Assembly: GCF_946151055.1 (NCBI RefSeq)
Contig: NZ_CAMGYZ010000015.1
Location: 40,450 to 104,449 of the forward strand
Length of the DNA: 64,000 nt
Direction: 5' to 3'
DNA from: Bacillus sp. Marseille-Q3570
GTDB lineage: Bacteria; Bacillota; Bacilli; Bacillales; Fictibacillaceae
The notes under the pieces: generated by a model
What the model was told of the DNA's origin: nothing
Seen by the model: only the letters and a program-made list of their open reading frames with translations
Databases searched by the model: none
Shown: positions 1 through 9,183 of the stretch, piece by piece
Layout: each line of letters starts with the position of its first letter
Position numbering within the stretch: the stretch's first letter is position 1
Made by a program: the position numbers and the translations under genes

Positions 1-596
1 ACAAAACCATTCAGATGGAGTGGTTTAAGTATTTCATTCAATGGTCTCCTGTAAAACTGGACTTCAACCTTCCCATCCGGTGTGTCCCATTCATCTGTCA
101 ATAATTCTGTAGCAAAATAATTATCACGATCGAATTCGACATAATCCATGAATGGATGATGAACTGAGAATATGAATCTCCCTTTGTCTTTAAGAATCCG
201 GTTGAATTCTCTCATCGGAAGTTCCCAATTCTTCAGATAATGAAGTGTCAATGGGGAGACGATTAAATCCATCGAATGATCATCAATCATGTCCAATGGA
301 TCGTTGAGGTCAGACTGGAAGACTTCCGCTCGCTCGCCAACCCGCTTTTTCGTGTACTTTACCATATTCGGACTGAAATCGATGGAAGTGACTTTGGCAG
401 CACTCTGTTTAATGAACCATTCTGTGTACCATCCTGCACCACAGCCAGCATCCAAAACATGCTTCCCTTCGATATCCGGAAGCAGTGATAAGGTGCCCGG
501 TCTTTCGTAATGCGCATTGAATGGTTCTGCATCAACATTTCGAGCATAGTGAATTGCCAATTGTTCATAAGCATCAAATGAAATCAAGTCTTTCAT
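1..596 (-). CDS. class I SAM-dependent methyltransferase, C-terminus cut by window edge
   Basis: The frame is open from an ATG at 596 to base 1 without a stop, giving 198 visible residues, so the C-terminus lies outside the window. An AGGAG ribosome binding site stands just upstream of the start. The protein shows the Rossmann motif I VLDAGCGAG (about residues 47-55), followed by an acidic strand end (VTSIDFSPNM) that would bind the SAM ribose, and a post-motif DLIVSPLTLHYL. This is the pattern of UbiE/Methyltransf_11-type small-molecule methyltransferases. The substrate cannot be told. It is transcribed leftward and separated by 80 bp from the DUF429 relic. Confidence 0.85.
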   Translation of the reverse strand, partial: MKDLISFDAYEQLAIHYARNVDAEPFNAHYERPGTLSLLPDIEGKHVLDAGCGAGWYTEWFIKQSAAKVTSIDFSPNMVKYTKKRVGERAEVFQSDLNDPLDMIDDHSMDLIVSPLTLHYLKNWELPMREFNRILKDKGRFIFSVHHPFMDYVEFDRDNYFATELLTDEWDTPDGKVEVQFYRRPLNEILKPLHLNGF

Positions 597-676
597 GTAG
601 AACATCTCCTACGGCTATAAGGATGAAAAAATCGTCAAAATTCGGACATGTAAAGGGAAAACATTGCGGACTATAG

Positions 677-1444
677 TCAACAGGTGTCGTAACCTTCCAC
701 TATTTCTACAGGGTAATAGATCCAGCCTTCCTCTACAGCGGTTTCTTTTTTAATACAAGGCTCATTAAGGAATACATTCTTCAAGACCTTCCCATCTCCT
801 GCGTATAGGAGCGCAAGAAAAGCACAAATTGCTGCGTCATATGCGTCTGTATGGACTGGGATTTCCTCAGGTATCAATGAGAGAATCTTGTTGTTTACAT
901 CTGATGTTTCAAAGCCTTTGATCAAGGCTGGATACACCTAGATGACGAATTTGTTCCCCTTAGTAGACCTTTGCTGTGGATGGATAACAAAGGATTGTTC
1001 ATGATACCAATTCATAGCATAGCTCATAGCTAGTGTCGCATTGTTTCCAAGTTTATCGAATGGTGCAGATAATGGTTTTTTGCCAAACCTTTCATACACA
1101 TGACGTTCGGTTTCGCGATAGGCGTATGGATTGAAAATTTCTTTGGAAGGCTTTTCGACAGAAGTCCGTTCATTATTGACTAACTTTTTATATGCAAGAG
1201 GAAAACCCAACGATGCGTCTATACCGAGCACAGTTATTTCAAAATCCTCGATCGAAACGGAAGGGTCCAGTTGATGAATGATGTTTTGCGGTGTCCAAAG
1301 GGTATGATCGTAGATTTTCGTATTTTTAGGTTGTCCGATCCATTGGAGTTCTTTCGTCAACGTATCAAATGTGCAAGCTGCGATCCCTTGTTTCGTTCCC
1401 ATCCACCCTCCAACATCCCATCCAATTCCTAGTTTCATAGCCAT
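677..1444 (-). pseudogene. DUF429 family predicted nuclease, interrupted by an in-frame TAG
   Basis: Two halves of one DUF429 (RNase H-fold, function unproven) protein are read in the same frame, separated only by a TAG at 938-940. The N-terminal half has the GIGWDVGG strand and GIDASLGFP motif. The C-terminal half resumes at once with VYPALIKG, then the DAYDAAICAFLALL helix and an EGWIYYP end. Family members usually carry an acidic residue in E-V-Y/H-P at this spot, so the amber codon replaces what was probably a conserved Glu (GAG to TAG, one base). The full product would be about 255 residues. It is either a recent pseudogene, a base error, or a case of readthrough; I favour the first two. 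Confidence 0.75.
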
Positions 1445-1463
1445 GATCTATACCACATCCTGA

Positions 1464-2084
1464 TCATTTTTGCTCTAGTAATAAACGTAGTGAGAAAAAT
1501 GCAAATACAGTCCCTTTCAGACGGTTGATCCATCGGAATACTGTCGCGTTACTCCAAAGCTTTTCTCCGATTGTACCTGCTGATATTGACAAGATAATGA
1601 ATATAAGAAGGGCCTGAACGATAAAGAGTAAGCCTAGTATTGTCATCTGAACCGAAATAGAGCCGTTGCTTACCTTTACAAATTGAGGAAGGAAGGCTAA
1701 AAAGAAAATCGAAACTTTAGGATTCAAGATATTCATGAAAATACCTTTGCGATATAGATTCATCAACGTGTATTGCTTTACTTTTTGCTGTTCGGGTCTG
1801 TTATTTTCTCGGAAAGCTTGGATTGCTAAATATAACAGGTAGATTGCGCCGGCAACTTTAATGATCGTGAAAGCTAAGCTGGATTGATAAAGGATCGCCG
1901 AAATTCCGACTGCAGCTGCCAACGTATGCGCGATCAGTCCCGTACAAAGTCCAAGACCGGTTGCAATCCCTGCCTTTTTTCCATGTGAAACACTCTGTGC
2001 GAATACAAACATGAAGTCAGGACCGGGTGTGATGGTCAATAAGATAGAGGCAAATAGAAAATAACTGATCGTGTTCAAGTCCAT
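1464..2084 (-). CDS. LysE/RhtB family amino-acid exporter
   Basis: A 206-residue polytopic membrane protein of normal length for the LysE/RhtB family, which exports amino acids or their derivatives by proton antiport. The N-terminal hallmark TPGPDFMFVFAQSV (about residues 19-32) is followed by G-K-x-G-I-A-T-G-L-G-L, and the NPK motif sits near residue 122. Five to six hydrophobic segments are visible. An AAAAGGGG site precedes the ATG. The substrate cannot be assigned from sequence. It ends 20 bp upstream of the DUF429 relic on the same strand and may be co-transcribed with it. Confidence 0.9.
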   Translation of the reverse strand: MDLNTISYFLFASILLTITPGPDFMFVFAQSVSHGKKAGIATGLGLCTGLIAHTLAAAVGISAILYQSSLAFTIIKVAGAIYLLYLAIQAFRENNRPEQQKVKQYTLMNLYRKGIFMNILNPKVSIFFLAFLPQFVKVSNGSISVQMTILGLLFIVQALLIFIILSISAGTIGEKLWSNATVFRWINRLKGTVFAFFSLRLLLEQK

Positions 2085-2177
2085 ATGTAAGTTCCCCTTT
2101 TAATGTCAATTATACGTTGTATCTATCATACCAGAATGGGGTGGAAAGGGGACGTGCAGCCCCCTATTCCTTATCAA

Positions 2178-3197
2178 TCATTGTGACGGTTCTGCAACCT
2201 TTACGATATATTTGCCTATATTTTCACCGGTAAATAATCCTAAGAACGCATCAGGAATATTCTCAAATCCTTCGACGATTGTTTCCCGATAAGAAAGTTT
2301 CCCTTCTTGAAGCCATTTAGCAAGGTCTTTGACCGCATCCTCAAAGTAGGCACCATAATCGGAGACTATGAAGCCTTTCATCAAGGCACTGTTGATAAGC
2401 AGATTTGGTTGGACCCGGATTCCGAGGTCGGACTTCTCAAGGTTATATAATGCAATCTGGCCACAGACAGGAATACGTGCTCCTTTGTTTATCAACCGTA
2501 AGACAGCATCAGAAACCTCACCGCCGACATTATCGTAATAAACATCGACTCCGTCTTTACATGCCTCTTTAAGTTGTTGTTTGAATGATTCAGATTTATA
2601 ATTGACGGCTTCATCAAAGCCAAGTTCGTCTTTAAGATAAGCCATTTTTTCATCCGATCCTGCAATACCTACGACGCGTGCCCCTGCAATTTTCGCAATT
2701 TGACCAACGACAGTACCGACTGCTCCGGCAGCACCAGAGACGACCACTGTCTCCCCCAGTTCTGGCTTTCCGATGTCAAGCAAACCGAAATAGGCTGTAA
2801 TACCAGGCATCCCCAGCACGCCTAAATGCGTCGTAACAGGAGCTTGTTGTGGATCGATTTTTCGAAGCGATTCTTCAGACGCTGTTTGATAGGTTGCCCA
2901 GCCAAGGTTCCCAATGACCAGATCCCCGATTTGAAACTCTGTGCTGTTACTTGTAACGACTTCAGCAATCACACCGCCAGTAATGACTTCTCCAACAGCA
3001 TATGGTTCAACATAAGATTTCTGATCATTCATCCTTCCTCTCATGTATGGATCGACTGAAATATATAATGCTTTAAGTAAAACTTCCCCACTTTCAGGTT
3101 CATTCAACTGTGATTCTGTCCATTCAAAGGTCTCATGGCCCGGCATTCCAACTGGTCTTTTTGCTAAACGTATTTGTTTTGAAGTTCGTTCGTTCAT
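2178..3197 (-). CDS. yfmJ: NADP-dependent medium-chain oxidoreductase (YfmJ/PTGR-like)
   Basis: A 339-residue zinc-independent medium-chain dehydrogenase/reductase of the leukotriene B4 dehydrogenase/curcumin reductase group, like B. subtilis YfmJ. These reduce the C=C bond of enones with NADPH. It has the N-terminal RPVGMPG...F module, YMRGRM near residue 56, the nucleotide-binding AAGAVGTVVGQIAK loop (about 155-168), and the YYDNVGG segment typical of the group. An in-frame GTG lies four codons further upstream, but AAGGTGG is well placed for the ATG at 3197, so I use that. It is divergent from the MATE gene. Confidence 0.88.
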   Translation of the reverse strand: MNERTSKQIRLAKRPVGMPGHETFEWTESQLNEPESGEVLLKALYISVDPYMRGRMNDQKSYVEPYAVGEVITGGVIAEVVTSNSTEFQIGDLVIGNLGWATYQTASEESLRKIDPQQAPVTTHLGVLGMPGITAYFGLLDIGKPELGETVVVSGAAGAVGTVVGQIAKIAGARVVGIAGSDEKMAYLKDELGFDEAVNYKSESFKQQLKEACKDGVDVYYDNVGGEVSDAVLRLINKGARIPVCGQIALYNLEKSDLGIRVQPNLLINSALMKGFIVSDYGAYFEDAVKDLAKWLQEGKLSYRETIVEGFENIPDAFLGLFTGENIGKYIVKVAEPSQ

Positions 3198-3341
3198 AAT
3201 CAATCCCACCTTTAAGACAATGTATCTTTATTATAATTTTCAAGAGGTCATAAATAAAATAGATTGCTTGAAACGTAAGAGGATTGGTTTTACATATTTT
3301 ATGATATAATTACCGGATGACATGGATCAGGAGATTACGAT

Positions 3342-4703
3342 ATGTACGAGACACATACAAAGAAACAGAAGCTTAAACAATTTTTATACATTCTTTTTCC
3401 CATTTTAATCACCCAGGTCGGGTTGTTAGCGATGAATTTCTTCGATACGTTGATGAGCGGACAAGCAGGTGCAGAGGACTTAGCCGGTGTTGCGATCGGC
3501 TCAAGCATTTGGGTTCCTGTTTTTACGGGATTAAGCGGCATTCTTATGGCTCTGACCCCTATCGTGTCACAGCTGATCGGGGGAACTCGAAAAGATAAAG
3601 TGCCCTTTTCAGTCATTCAAACAATCTATCTAGCTATATTTCTCTCACTTGCAATAGTGGTTATAGGCATGTTCGTTTTGACGCCAATCCTTAACGCGAT
3701 GGATCTTACCGCCAAAGTGAGCCATATTGCCTTCCATTATCTGATCGGTTTATCTTTTGGAATCCTCCCATTGTTCGTCTACACAGGGATAAGGAGTTTC
3801 ATTGATGCATTAGGAGAAACGAGAACGACGATGTTCATCACTCTGCTCTCCCTTCCTATCAATATCTTATTCAACTATCTTCTTATATTCGGGAAACTTG
3901 GATTTCCAAAGCTGGGAGGGATCGGAGCAGGATATGCATCTGCTATCACCTATTGGTTCATCATGTTCGTTGCCATCATCGTTGTGCATAAAAATCCGCC
4001 ATTCACCATCTATAGAATTTTTCGGAACTGGTACCCAGTTTCTCTTAACGCATGGAAAGAAGTATTGAAAATCGGAGTACCGATCGGCCTTGCCATCTTT
4101 TTTGAAGTGAGTATTTTTGCGGCTGTAACTCTACTCATGAGTCGGTTCGATACGATCACCATTGCAGCACATCAGGCAGCCATCAATTTTGCTTCTTTAC
4201 TTTATATGGGACCGCTGAGCGTCTCTATGACACTGACGATCGCTGTTGGATTTGAAGTCGGTGCAAAACGTTTAAAAGATGCAAAAGAGTACAGCATTCT
4301 AGGCATCGGCATTGCGCTCTTTTTGGCATGTGTTTCAGCTGTATTTCTATGGTTATTCAATGAACAGGTAGCAGGTCTGTATACAAAAGAGGCTGCTGTG
4401 TTGAAATTGATTTCGCATTTCTTGATTTATGCTATATTCTTTCAGCTGTCAGATGCGATAGCTGCTCCGATCCAGGGTGCACTGCGAGGTTATAAGGATG
4501 TCAATATGACTCTGGTGATGGCGCTTATTTCATATTGGGTCGTAGGGTTGCCCTTAGGATATATTCTTGCAAATCACACGACTTTCGGACCTTTTGGATA
4601 TTGGATCGGCTTAAGTTCAGGATTGACTTCTGGAGCGATAACCTTATATTTGCGTCTGAGGTATCTACAGCGGCGATATGCAGCCTCCTTAAATTCCGGA
4701 TGA
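3342..4703 (+). CDS. MATE family multidrug/cation efflux transporter
   Basis: A 453-residue inner-membrane protein with about twelve hydrophobic helices in two similar halves, the length and layout of NorM/DinF-type MATE transporters. These expel cationic drugs or dyes in exchange for Na+ or H+. The N-terminal half shows FFDTLMSGQAGAEDLAGVAIG, the usual MATE TM1-TM2 stretch, and TPIVSQLIGG. The second half repeats the pattern with AAHQAAINFASLLYMGPLSVSM. An AGGAG site precedes the ATG. A TATAAT hexamer lies about 36 bp upstream, but I see no good -35. The true substrate is unknown. Confidence 0.92.
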   Translation: MYETHTKKQKLKQFLYILFPILITQVGLLAMNFFDTLMSGQAGAEDLAGVAIGSSIWVPVFTGLSGILMALTPIVSQLIGGTRKDKVPFSVIQTIYLAIFLSLAIVVIGMFVLTPILNAMDLTAKVSHIAFHYLIGLSFGILPLFVYTGIRSFIDALGETRTTMFITLLSLPINILFNYLLIFGKLGFPKLGGIGAGYASAITYWFIMFVAIIVVHKNPPFTIYRIFRNWYPVSLNAWKEVLKIGVPIGLAIFFEVSIFAAVTLLMSRFDTITIAAHQAAINFASLLYMGPLSVSMTLTIAVGFEVGAKRLKDAKEYSILGIGIALFLACVSAVFLWLFNEQVAGLYTKEAAVLKLISHFLIYAIFFQLSDAIAAPIQGALRGYKDVNMTLVMALISYWVVGLPLGYILANHTTFGPFGYWIGLSSGLTSGAITLYLRLRYLQRRYAASLNSG

Positions 4704-4754
4704 AAATACCGATAATAGGATTAAGCTGAAAGCGCAGGAGGTGGAAAATCACTA

Positions 4755-4946
4755 ATGGAATTATCTTCATTCATGGCAAACGATCTTCAACAATTAAGGC
4801 ATACGTTGAATATGAATTTGTTGGATGGGAATTTAGCAACTCAAGCGGCACAGAGTACAGTGATGTTGAAGGATTTTGAAGAAGCACAACAAGCCGTTCA
4901 AGCCCAACATCCTACGTCGGGACATACGATTGATTTGAAAGGCTGA
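4755..4946 (+). CDS. YjfB-type putative motility protein
   Basis: A 63-residue protein with the features of the YjfB family: a short amphipathic helical body and a conserved tail HPTSGHTIDLKG close to the HPxLGxxIDI end of family members. YjfB homologues are found in flagellated bacilli, but no molecular role is established. AGGAGGTGG stands nine bases before the ATG. It follows the MATE gene by 51 bp on the same strand and may be read through from it. No other motility gene is in the window. Confidence 0.7.
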   Translation: MELSSFMANDLQQLRHTLNMNLLDGNLATQAAQSTVMLKDFEEAQQAVQAQHPTSGHTIDLKG

Positions 4947-5070
4947 AGAGAGTCTGGATTTGCAAAAAAGAAGCGGAGTCGACCAACTAGAAATGGTACG
5001 AATCCTAGGGGGTCTTCTCCGCAATTTCATGAATTATATTCCAAAAATTTCGCATGTCATTCTAATTGAG

Positions 5071-5400
5071 CTAAAATAATCGTATCCTGCAGCTCTCTGC
5101 TACTTCATAACAAAGGTCTGCGCATTTTTGGGTTTGGGTCGAATCACTTGAAGTGCATTCATTTCCGCAAGATTCACAAATCAACTCACAAAGCTGGCAG
5201 ATTTCCTTAGCAAACGGTGTTTCCCTTTGTAGAGCAGTGATTGTATATGAACAAATATCATAGCATTCCAACATAAGCTTTTCACAATCATTGGAAGCCT
5301 GTAATGGCGATTTGATATTGTGTTCTTCCAGCCAATCCGCACACATGTCTTTACACGAAATGCATAGTTCTATGATGTTCTTATCTCTTTCTATAGCCAT
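5071..5400 (-). CDS. 14-cysteine four-helix bundle copper-binding-like protein (YhjQ/DUF326)
   Basis: A 109-residue protein with 14 cysteines, most in C-x2-C, C-x3-C or C-x6-C spacing along predicted helices. Examples are residues 13, 16, 20, then 39, 46, 50, then 68, 71, 75, 78, 82, then 93, 97, 104. That is the plan of the DUF326/Csp-like four-helix copper storage proteins, in which cysteines line the bundle core and hold Cu(I). B. subtilis YhjQ is a close type. There is no signal peptide, so it should be cytosolic. No copper sensor or pump gene is adjacent. Confidence 0.8.
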   Translation of the reverse strand: MAIERDKNIIELCISCKDMCADWLEEHNIKSPLQASNDCEKLMLECYDICSYTITALQRETPFAKEICQLCELICESCGNECTSSDSTQTQKCADLCYEVAESCRIRLF

Positions 5401-5481
5401 TTTCTACGCCTCCATCAGTATGTTAATATACTTTATCCGTTATGAGGCGATGATAAACGTATTCTGGCCATTATACATGCA

Positions 5482-5991
5482 TCAAACGACGATTTCGTGA
5501 AGTTTCTCATAAATCCGGATAATATCTATTATTTTCATTCTGACAAGGCCGCTTGATGATGGGGCGACAAATTCTTTCATACCTGAAATGACAGGTTCTT
5601 TCTGCAATCCCCACTCTACTTTTCGTCTTCCGCTATATTGATTATATACACCTTTTCCAACAAAACAGACCACCTGTGGTTGGTATCTCTTTAGTTTCTT
5701 CCTCAACAATACTTTACCGTCCTTATATTCCGCTTTTGTGATTTCAGCAGCTTCTTTTGTCGGTCGTTCAACGATGTTGGTGAACCCATAACCAAACTTT
5801 GTCAGCAGCAGCCTGTCTTCTCTTGGATCATAAACCCGGTCTGTCAACCCAGATTGATGGAGGATGTTCCAGAAACGATTCCTGGGATTTGCGTAATGAT
5901 GACCCGTCTCGCCAGAACGGATACTAGGATTGAAGCCTACGAATACGATTTTCAGATTATCATCAAGTAAATCTGGAATCGGTTCAAGCAT
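5482..5991 (-). CDS. mug: G:T/U mismatch-specific uracil-DNA glycosylase
   Basis: A 169-residue member of the uracil-DNA glycosylase superfamily, Mug/TDG branch, which removes uracil or thymine opposite guanine. Motif 1 reads VFVGFNPSIRSGETGHHYA with the N-P that holds the catalytic Asn of this branch (about residues 20-21), followed by NPRNRFW. The second motif near the C-terminus is PSSSGLVR, matching the minor-groove wedge loop. The start codon overlaps the stop of the DUF502 gene (TAATG), and AAGGAGG sits inside that gene's end, so translation is probably coupled. Confidence 0.88.
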   Translation of the reverse strand: MLEPIPDLLDDNLKIVFVGFNPSIRSGETGHHYANPRNRFWNILHQSGLTDRVYDPREDRLLLTKFGYGFTNIVERPTKEAAEITKAEYKDGKVLLRKKLKRYQPQVVCFVGKGVYNQYSGRRKVEWGLQKEPVISGMKEFVAPSSSGLVRMKIIDIIRIYEKLHEIVV

Positions 5992-6596
5992 TACATTCCT
6001 CCTTGTTTATCCTGTGTTTCTTTTTTCCGAACAGTCATACCACCGGAAAGAACGAATTTCATTGCTTCTTCTGGTTTCATATCCAATATTTGAACATCTG
6101 ATTTTGGTATGAGAAATGTCATTCCTGCTACCTGGAATGTTTGAGGAATGTAAACAGCGATATGGTCAACCAGTGGGTCAGCGATTTCATCGATATCCTC
6201 GGAAGTTACGAAACCAATGGATTTCATATTCGTACCGGGAATATGAACTAGAGCAACCTTCGAAAACGACTTCTTCTCCCCCAGGAAAGATTGGATTGTA
6301 TCTTTAATGACACTATATAAGCTTTTCACAATCGGGATACGATCAAGGAGCATATCCAATAGCTCTACAATTTTTCCGCTTAAATATTGTCTTGATAACC
6401 AACCTAGAAGAGTAATTAAAACGATGGATGCGAGTAAACCAAGTCCTGGTACATAATCTTCCTTCAAAATGCTCCTGAACGTATTTCCAAGAATGTTGTC
6501 CAAGAATTCAAATACTTTTATGACCACATAAATGACCAGGATGATCGGTAAGACGGTCACGACGCCGTTCAAGAAATTTTTAGCCAAAGCCTTCAT
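5991..6596 (-). CDS. DUF502 family membrane protein
   Basis: A 201-residue protein with two N-terminal hydrophobic segments (about 9-30 and 49-68) followed by a soluble domain containing RIPIVKSLYSVIKDTIQSF and the VALVHIPGTNMKSIGFVTSE stretch typical of DUF502. The molecular role of the family is unknown. An in-frame codon four residues earlier exists, but GGAGG is spaced five bases from the ATG at 6596. It overlaps mug by one base and is the first gene of that pair. Confidence 0.85.
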   Translation of the reverse strand: MKALAKNFLNGVVTVLPIILVIYVVIKVFEFLDNILGNTFRSILKEDYVPGLGLLASIVLITLLGWLSRQYLSGKIVELLDMLLDRIPIVKSLYSVIKDTIQSFLGEKKSFSKVALVHIPGTNMKSIGFVTSEDIDEIADPLVDHIAVYIPQTFQVAGMTFLIPKSDVQILDMKPEEAMKFVLSGGMTVRKKETQDKQGGM

Positions 6597-6732
6597 GTCA
6601 ACCTCCAATTGATATACTCTTTCGTTGTAGATGGACTTTTATATTGATATATTTGTTTTACGCGAAACTCACTTCGGGTGCGAAATTTCACTTGATCATT
6701 TTTACTATACCAACCATCAATAATAGCACTAG

Positions 6733-6777
6733 AGAAAAAGAGTGACCTCAAAGGATTTGATCACCCTCCAGGTCACC
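6733..6777 (-). terminator. rho-independent terminator of the TetR/ABC operon
   Basis: Seven-base arms GTGACCT (6742-6748) and AGGTCAC (6770-6776) pair, and on the minus strand are followed by TCTTTTTCTC. It lies 25 bp past the stop of the TetR gene and would end the three-gene operon. Confidence 0.65.
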
Positions 6778-6802
6778 CCGCTCTATTTACCTCAACATTA
6801 TA

Positions 6803-7450
6803 TCATGTTCGTTCATAAACCCCATATTTCAAGATATCAATATATTGCTCCAGCCGATTAAGCAGAGGATTGAAATCTTCAAGCAGATCTGCTTCTTTCC
6901 CTTTATATTGCTGCAAAAGCCCCCGATTGAGTTGATCCATGACATTCATAACAAATTCTATTACAAACTCTTTCGTCAAACCAGTTCGTATTTGATCTTC
7001 ATGCAAATAATCGAAAAGTTGGTTTGAGTTGAATTGCATGATTTGTTTGTACAGCTTTTCATATAAATCAGTGATGTCTTTTTCTAATTCCTTTGGTGTA
7101 TTGAAAAATCCATTGATCAAAATAAGGTATTCATTCGGATGTTTTGAAAAGAAGTTCATTTTCAAGATAGCGACTGTTTTGATTCGTTCAAAAAAATCTG
7201 TTTCAGTCTCATCGTCTAAATGATCAAATACTTGATCGGACACGAGCCGTGCAGAGCGTTCCAACAGGAACAGATACAACGTCTTCTTGTTTTTGAAATA
7301 ATGGAACAATAATCCTTTAGAGATTTCTGCCCGCTCGATGATTTTATTTGTGGAGGTATTTTCAAAACCGTTTTCAGCAAACTCTTCCATACAGGCATTT
7401 ATGATCTGCTGTTTCTTCTTTTCAGGCAATCTTTCAAAAGCTGGATTCAT
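6803..7450 (-). CDS. TetR/AcrR family repressor of the adjacent ABC transporter
   Basis: A 215-residue regulator with an N-terminal helix-turn-helix: RIIN-type helix at residues 13-30, then FENTSTNKIIERAEISKGLLFHYF (about 29-52), the classic TetR_N recognition region ending in HYFKNKKTLY. The C-terminal domain is all-helical and would bind an unknown ligand. It is the last gene of an operon with an ABC permease and ATPase. Two TTGACCA-type palindromes sit on the operon's promoter, so autoregulation is the simple reading. An upstream in-frame TTG exists; I chose the ATG at 7450, ten bases after GGGTGG. Confidence 0.87.
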   Translation of the reverse strand: MNPAFERLPEKKKQQIINACMEEFAENGFENTSTNKIIERAEISKGLLFHYFKNKKTLYLFLLERSARLVSDQVFDHLDDETETDFFERIKTVAILKMNFFSKHPNEYLILINGFFNTPKELEKDITDLYEKLYKQIMQFNSNQLFDYLHEDQIRTGLTKEFVIEFVMNVMDQLNRGLLQQYKGKEADLLEDFNPLLNRLEQYIDILKYGVYERT

Positions 7451-7466
7451 GAACGACTTACCACCC

Positions 7467-8264
7467 TTAAACTGCAATATCTTTTTTTCTGTAATATAAA
7501 TACGATGCTATCGTACAAATCAATATAATACCTGCCATGATCAAAATATACAAACCATCGAGTGTTTCATTCTTGATGATATCTGCGGGATCCACATATT
7601 CAAATGGGCTGAAGTACTTCAATACTTCCAATTGATCAGATACACTCGAGATCACCTGTAGGAAGTAGGTGATGAATACCAATCCAACCGTTACTGATAG
7701 GATCTGCCGCCCCTTTTTCAATACGGTTGACAGTAAAAACGCTATTGATGCAAACGTGAAATGTAACAGGATCGGTGCGACTGACAAAAGCAGGAATGGT
7801 ACAAATTCAAATGATCCATCATCTACAATGATGAATGCAGCAAAGTTGAACAATGAAACGAAAACATTGAAAAGAATGATATTAACAACCACAATGAACA
7901 ATTTTTGAGTGAGCATTTCTGATCTTGTTATCGGTTTTGATAACAAGAATTCGATCGTTTTCTCGCCCTCTTCTTTTGCCACCATATTCCCTGCTAATAG
8001 AACTACATAAATGCTCCCGATCAATGTATTCAACATATAACCTTCAATTGCGTAGAAACCAAGCACTGTTCCTAGACTGACCTGGTCCATATTGAAAGCT
8101 TTTTTGATCCCTTCAGGGTATGCGGACATCAATGCTTCCAAGTTTTCTTGTTGTTTTGCGAAGTCAGGAAAGATCTGCATCATCAGGAATACCAACCCAC
8201 CGAGAATGACTGACCAGATTAACAAGCCGCGGAAATTCCATTTGAATTCCTGTTTGAAGATCAT
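7467..8264 (-). CDS. ABC-2 type transporter permease
   Basis: A 265-residue membrane subunit with six hydrophobic segments and an EEGEKTIEFLLSKPITRSE stretch (about residues 95-113), the cytoplasmic coupling motif of ABC-2 exporters of the NatB/YhaP kind. It starts inside the stop of the ATPase gene (ATGA overlap) and ends 16 bp before the TetR gene, so all three are one unit. The exported substrate is not evident; the TetR control suggests a toxic or membrane-active compound. Confidence 0.87.
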   Translation of the reverse strand: MIFKQEFKWNFRGLLIWSVILGGLVFLMMQIFPDFAKQQENLEALMSAYPEGIKKAFNMDQVSLGTVLGFYAIEGYMLNTLIGSIYVVLLAGNMVAKEEGEKTIEFLLSKPITRSEMLTQKLFIVVVNIILFNVFVSLFNFAAFIIVDDGSFEFVPFLLLSVAPILLHFTFASIAFLLSTVLKKGRQILSVTVGLVFITYFLQVISSVSDQLEVLKYFSPFEYVDPADIIKNETLDGLYILIMAGIILICTIASYLYYRKKDIAV

Positions 8265-9163
8265 TTGTCTGTCCCCCCATTCGGTTCTGTCTCATAGAAA
8301 TGCATGAAGATTTCATCAAGGGATGGTTCCTCGATTACTACATCCCGATAGGATTCTTGGGTCAAAGCATGTATGAGTTTATGGATATCCCCACGGAACA
8401 GGATGTTTAATGTATGGCCGATCTGTTCTTGTTGGATGATTCCATCAAGCCCAAGGTCGACTTCCTGACCTTCCTCCATTAGAATCGTGACTGTTTTGAA
8501 CTGGTTTTTTGTTAAATTTTCAATCGTATCATTTGCAATCAATCTTCCTTCTTTGATGATTGCAACACGATCACACATCTTTTGTACTTCACTTAAAATG
8601 TGTGAAGAGAAGAAAATCGTTACACCCTTCTTCTTTTCTTCAAGTAAAAGATCGAAGAAAGTATGCTGCATCAACGGGTCAAGACCACCAGTCGGTTCAT
8701 CCATGATCAAGATCCGAGGTTCATGCAACAAGGCTTGAACGATCCCGACCTTTTTCCGATTACCAAATGAAAGATCTTCAAATCGTTTGTTCAAATCCAA
8801 TTCCAAACGCTCGGAAAGTTCTTGGACTCTCTTTTTTGCAGTTGGTTTTCTGTAAAAACTCGCTGAATAATTCAGCAATTCTTTCACCTTCATATTTTCA
8901 TAATAATGGACTTCAGAAGGTAGATAGCCTACCTCTTGTTTGATTTCTTTTGATTCAGTGATGATATCTTTACCGAAAATTTTAGCAGAACCGTTTGTAG
9001 GATAGATGAAATTGAGCAGTGTTCGAATCGTGGTACTTTTCCCTGCCCCATTCGGTCCTATGAAACCATACACTTCCCCTTCTTCAACAGAAAATGTAAG
9101 ATCGGAAACTGCCTGATGTTTACCGTAATATTTCGTGAGGTTGATCATTTCTATCGCTTTCAT
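8261..9163 (-). CDS. ABC transporter ATP-binding protein
   Basis: A 300-residue ATPase subunit. Walker A is GPNGAGKST (about residues 38-46), the signature motif reads LSFGNRKKVGIVQALLHEP, Walker B is ILIMDEPTGGLD, and the H-loop is SSHILSE. The LSFGN signature departs from the usual LSGGQ but is common in ABC-2 exporter ATPases. A C-terminal extension of about 85 residues carries the DUF4162-like regulatory region. GGGGGG is six bases before the ATG at 9163, which decides that start over an ATG-like codon 12 residues upstream. It is the first gene of the operon. Confidence 0.92.
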   Translation of the reverse strand: MKAIEMINLTKYYGKHQAVSDLTFSVEEGEVYGFIGPNGAGKSTTIRTLLNFIYPTNGSAKIFGKDIITESKEIKQEVGYLPSEVHYYENMKVKELLNYSASFYRKPTAKKRVQELSERLELDLNKRFEDLSFGNRKKVGIVQALLHEPRILIMDEPTGGLDPLMQHTFFDLLLEEKKKGVTIFFSSHILSEVQKMCDRVAIIKEGRLIANDTIENLTKNQFKTVTILMEEGQEVDLGLDGIIQQEQIGHTLNILFRGDIHKLIHALTQESYRDVVIEEPSLDEIFMHFYETEPNGGTDK

Positions 9164-9183
9164 CACTAGCCCCCCTTTGGTGA

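Noticed and set aside
938..940. Pyrrolysine or other programmed decoding of the TAG in the DUF429 gene
   Set aside because: The residue expected here is Glu, pyrrolysine is known from methylamine methyltransferases, and no supporting element is visible.
3290..3341. TATAAT hexamer upstream of the MATE gene
   Set aside because: No acceptable -35 hexamer lies 16-18 bp before it, so I do not list it as a promoter.
4960..5025. Imperfect hairpin GCGGAG ... CTCCGC between the YjfB-like and DUF326 genes
   Set aside because: It has a 2-3 bp internal mismatch and lacks a T-run on either side, so termination is doubtful.
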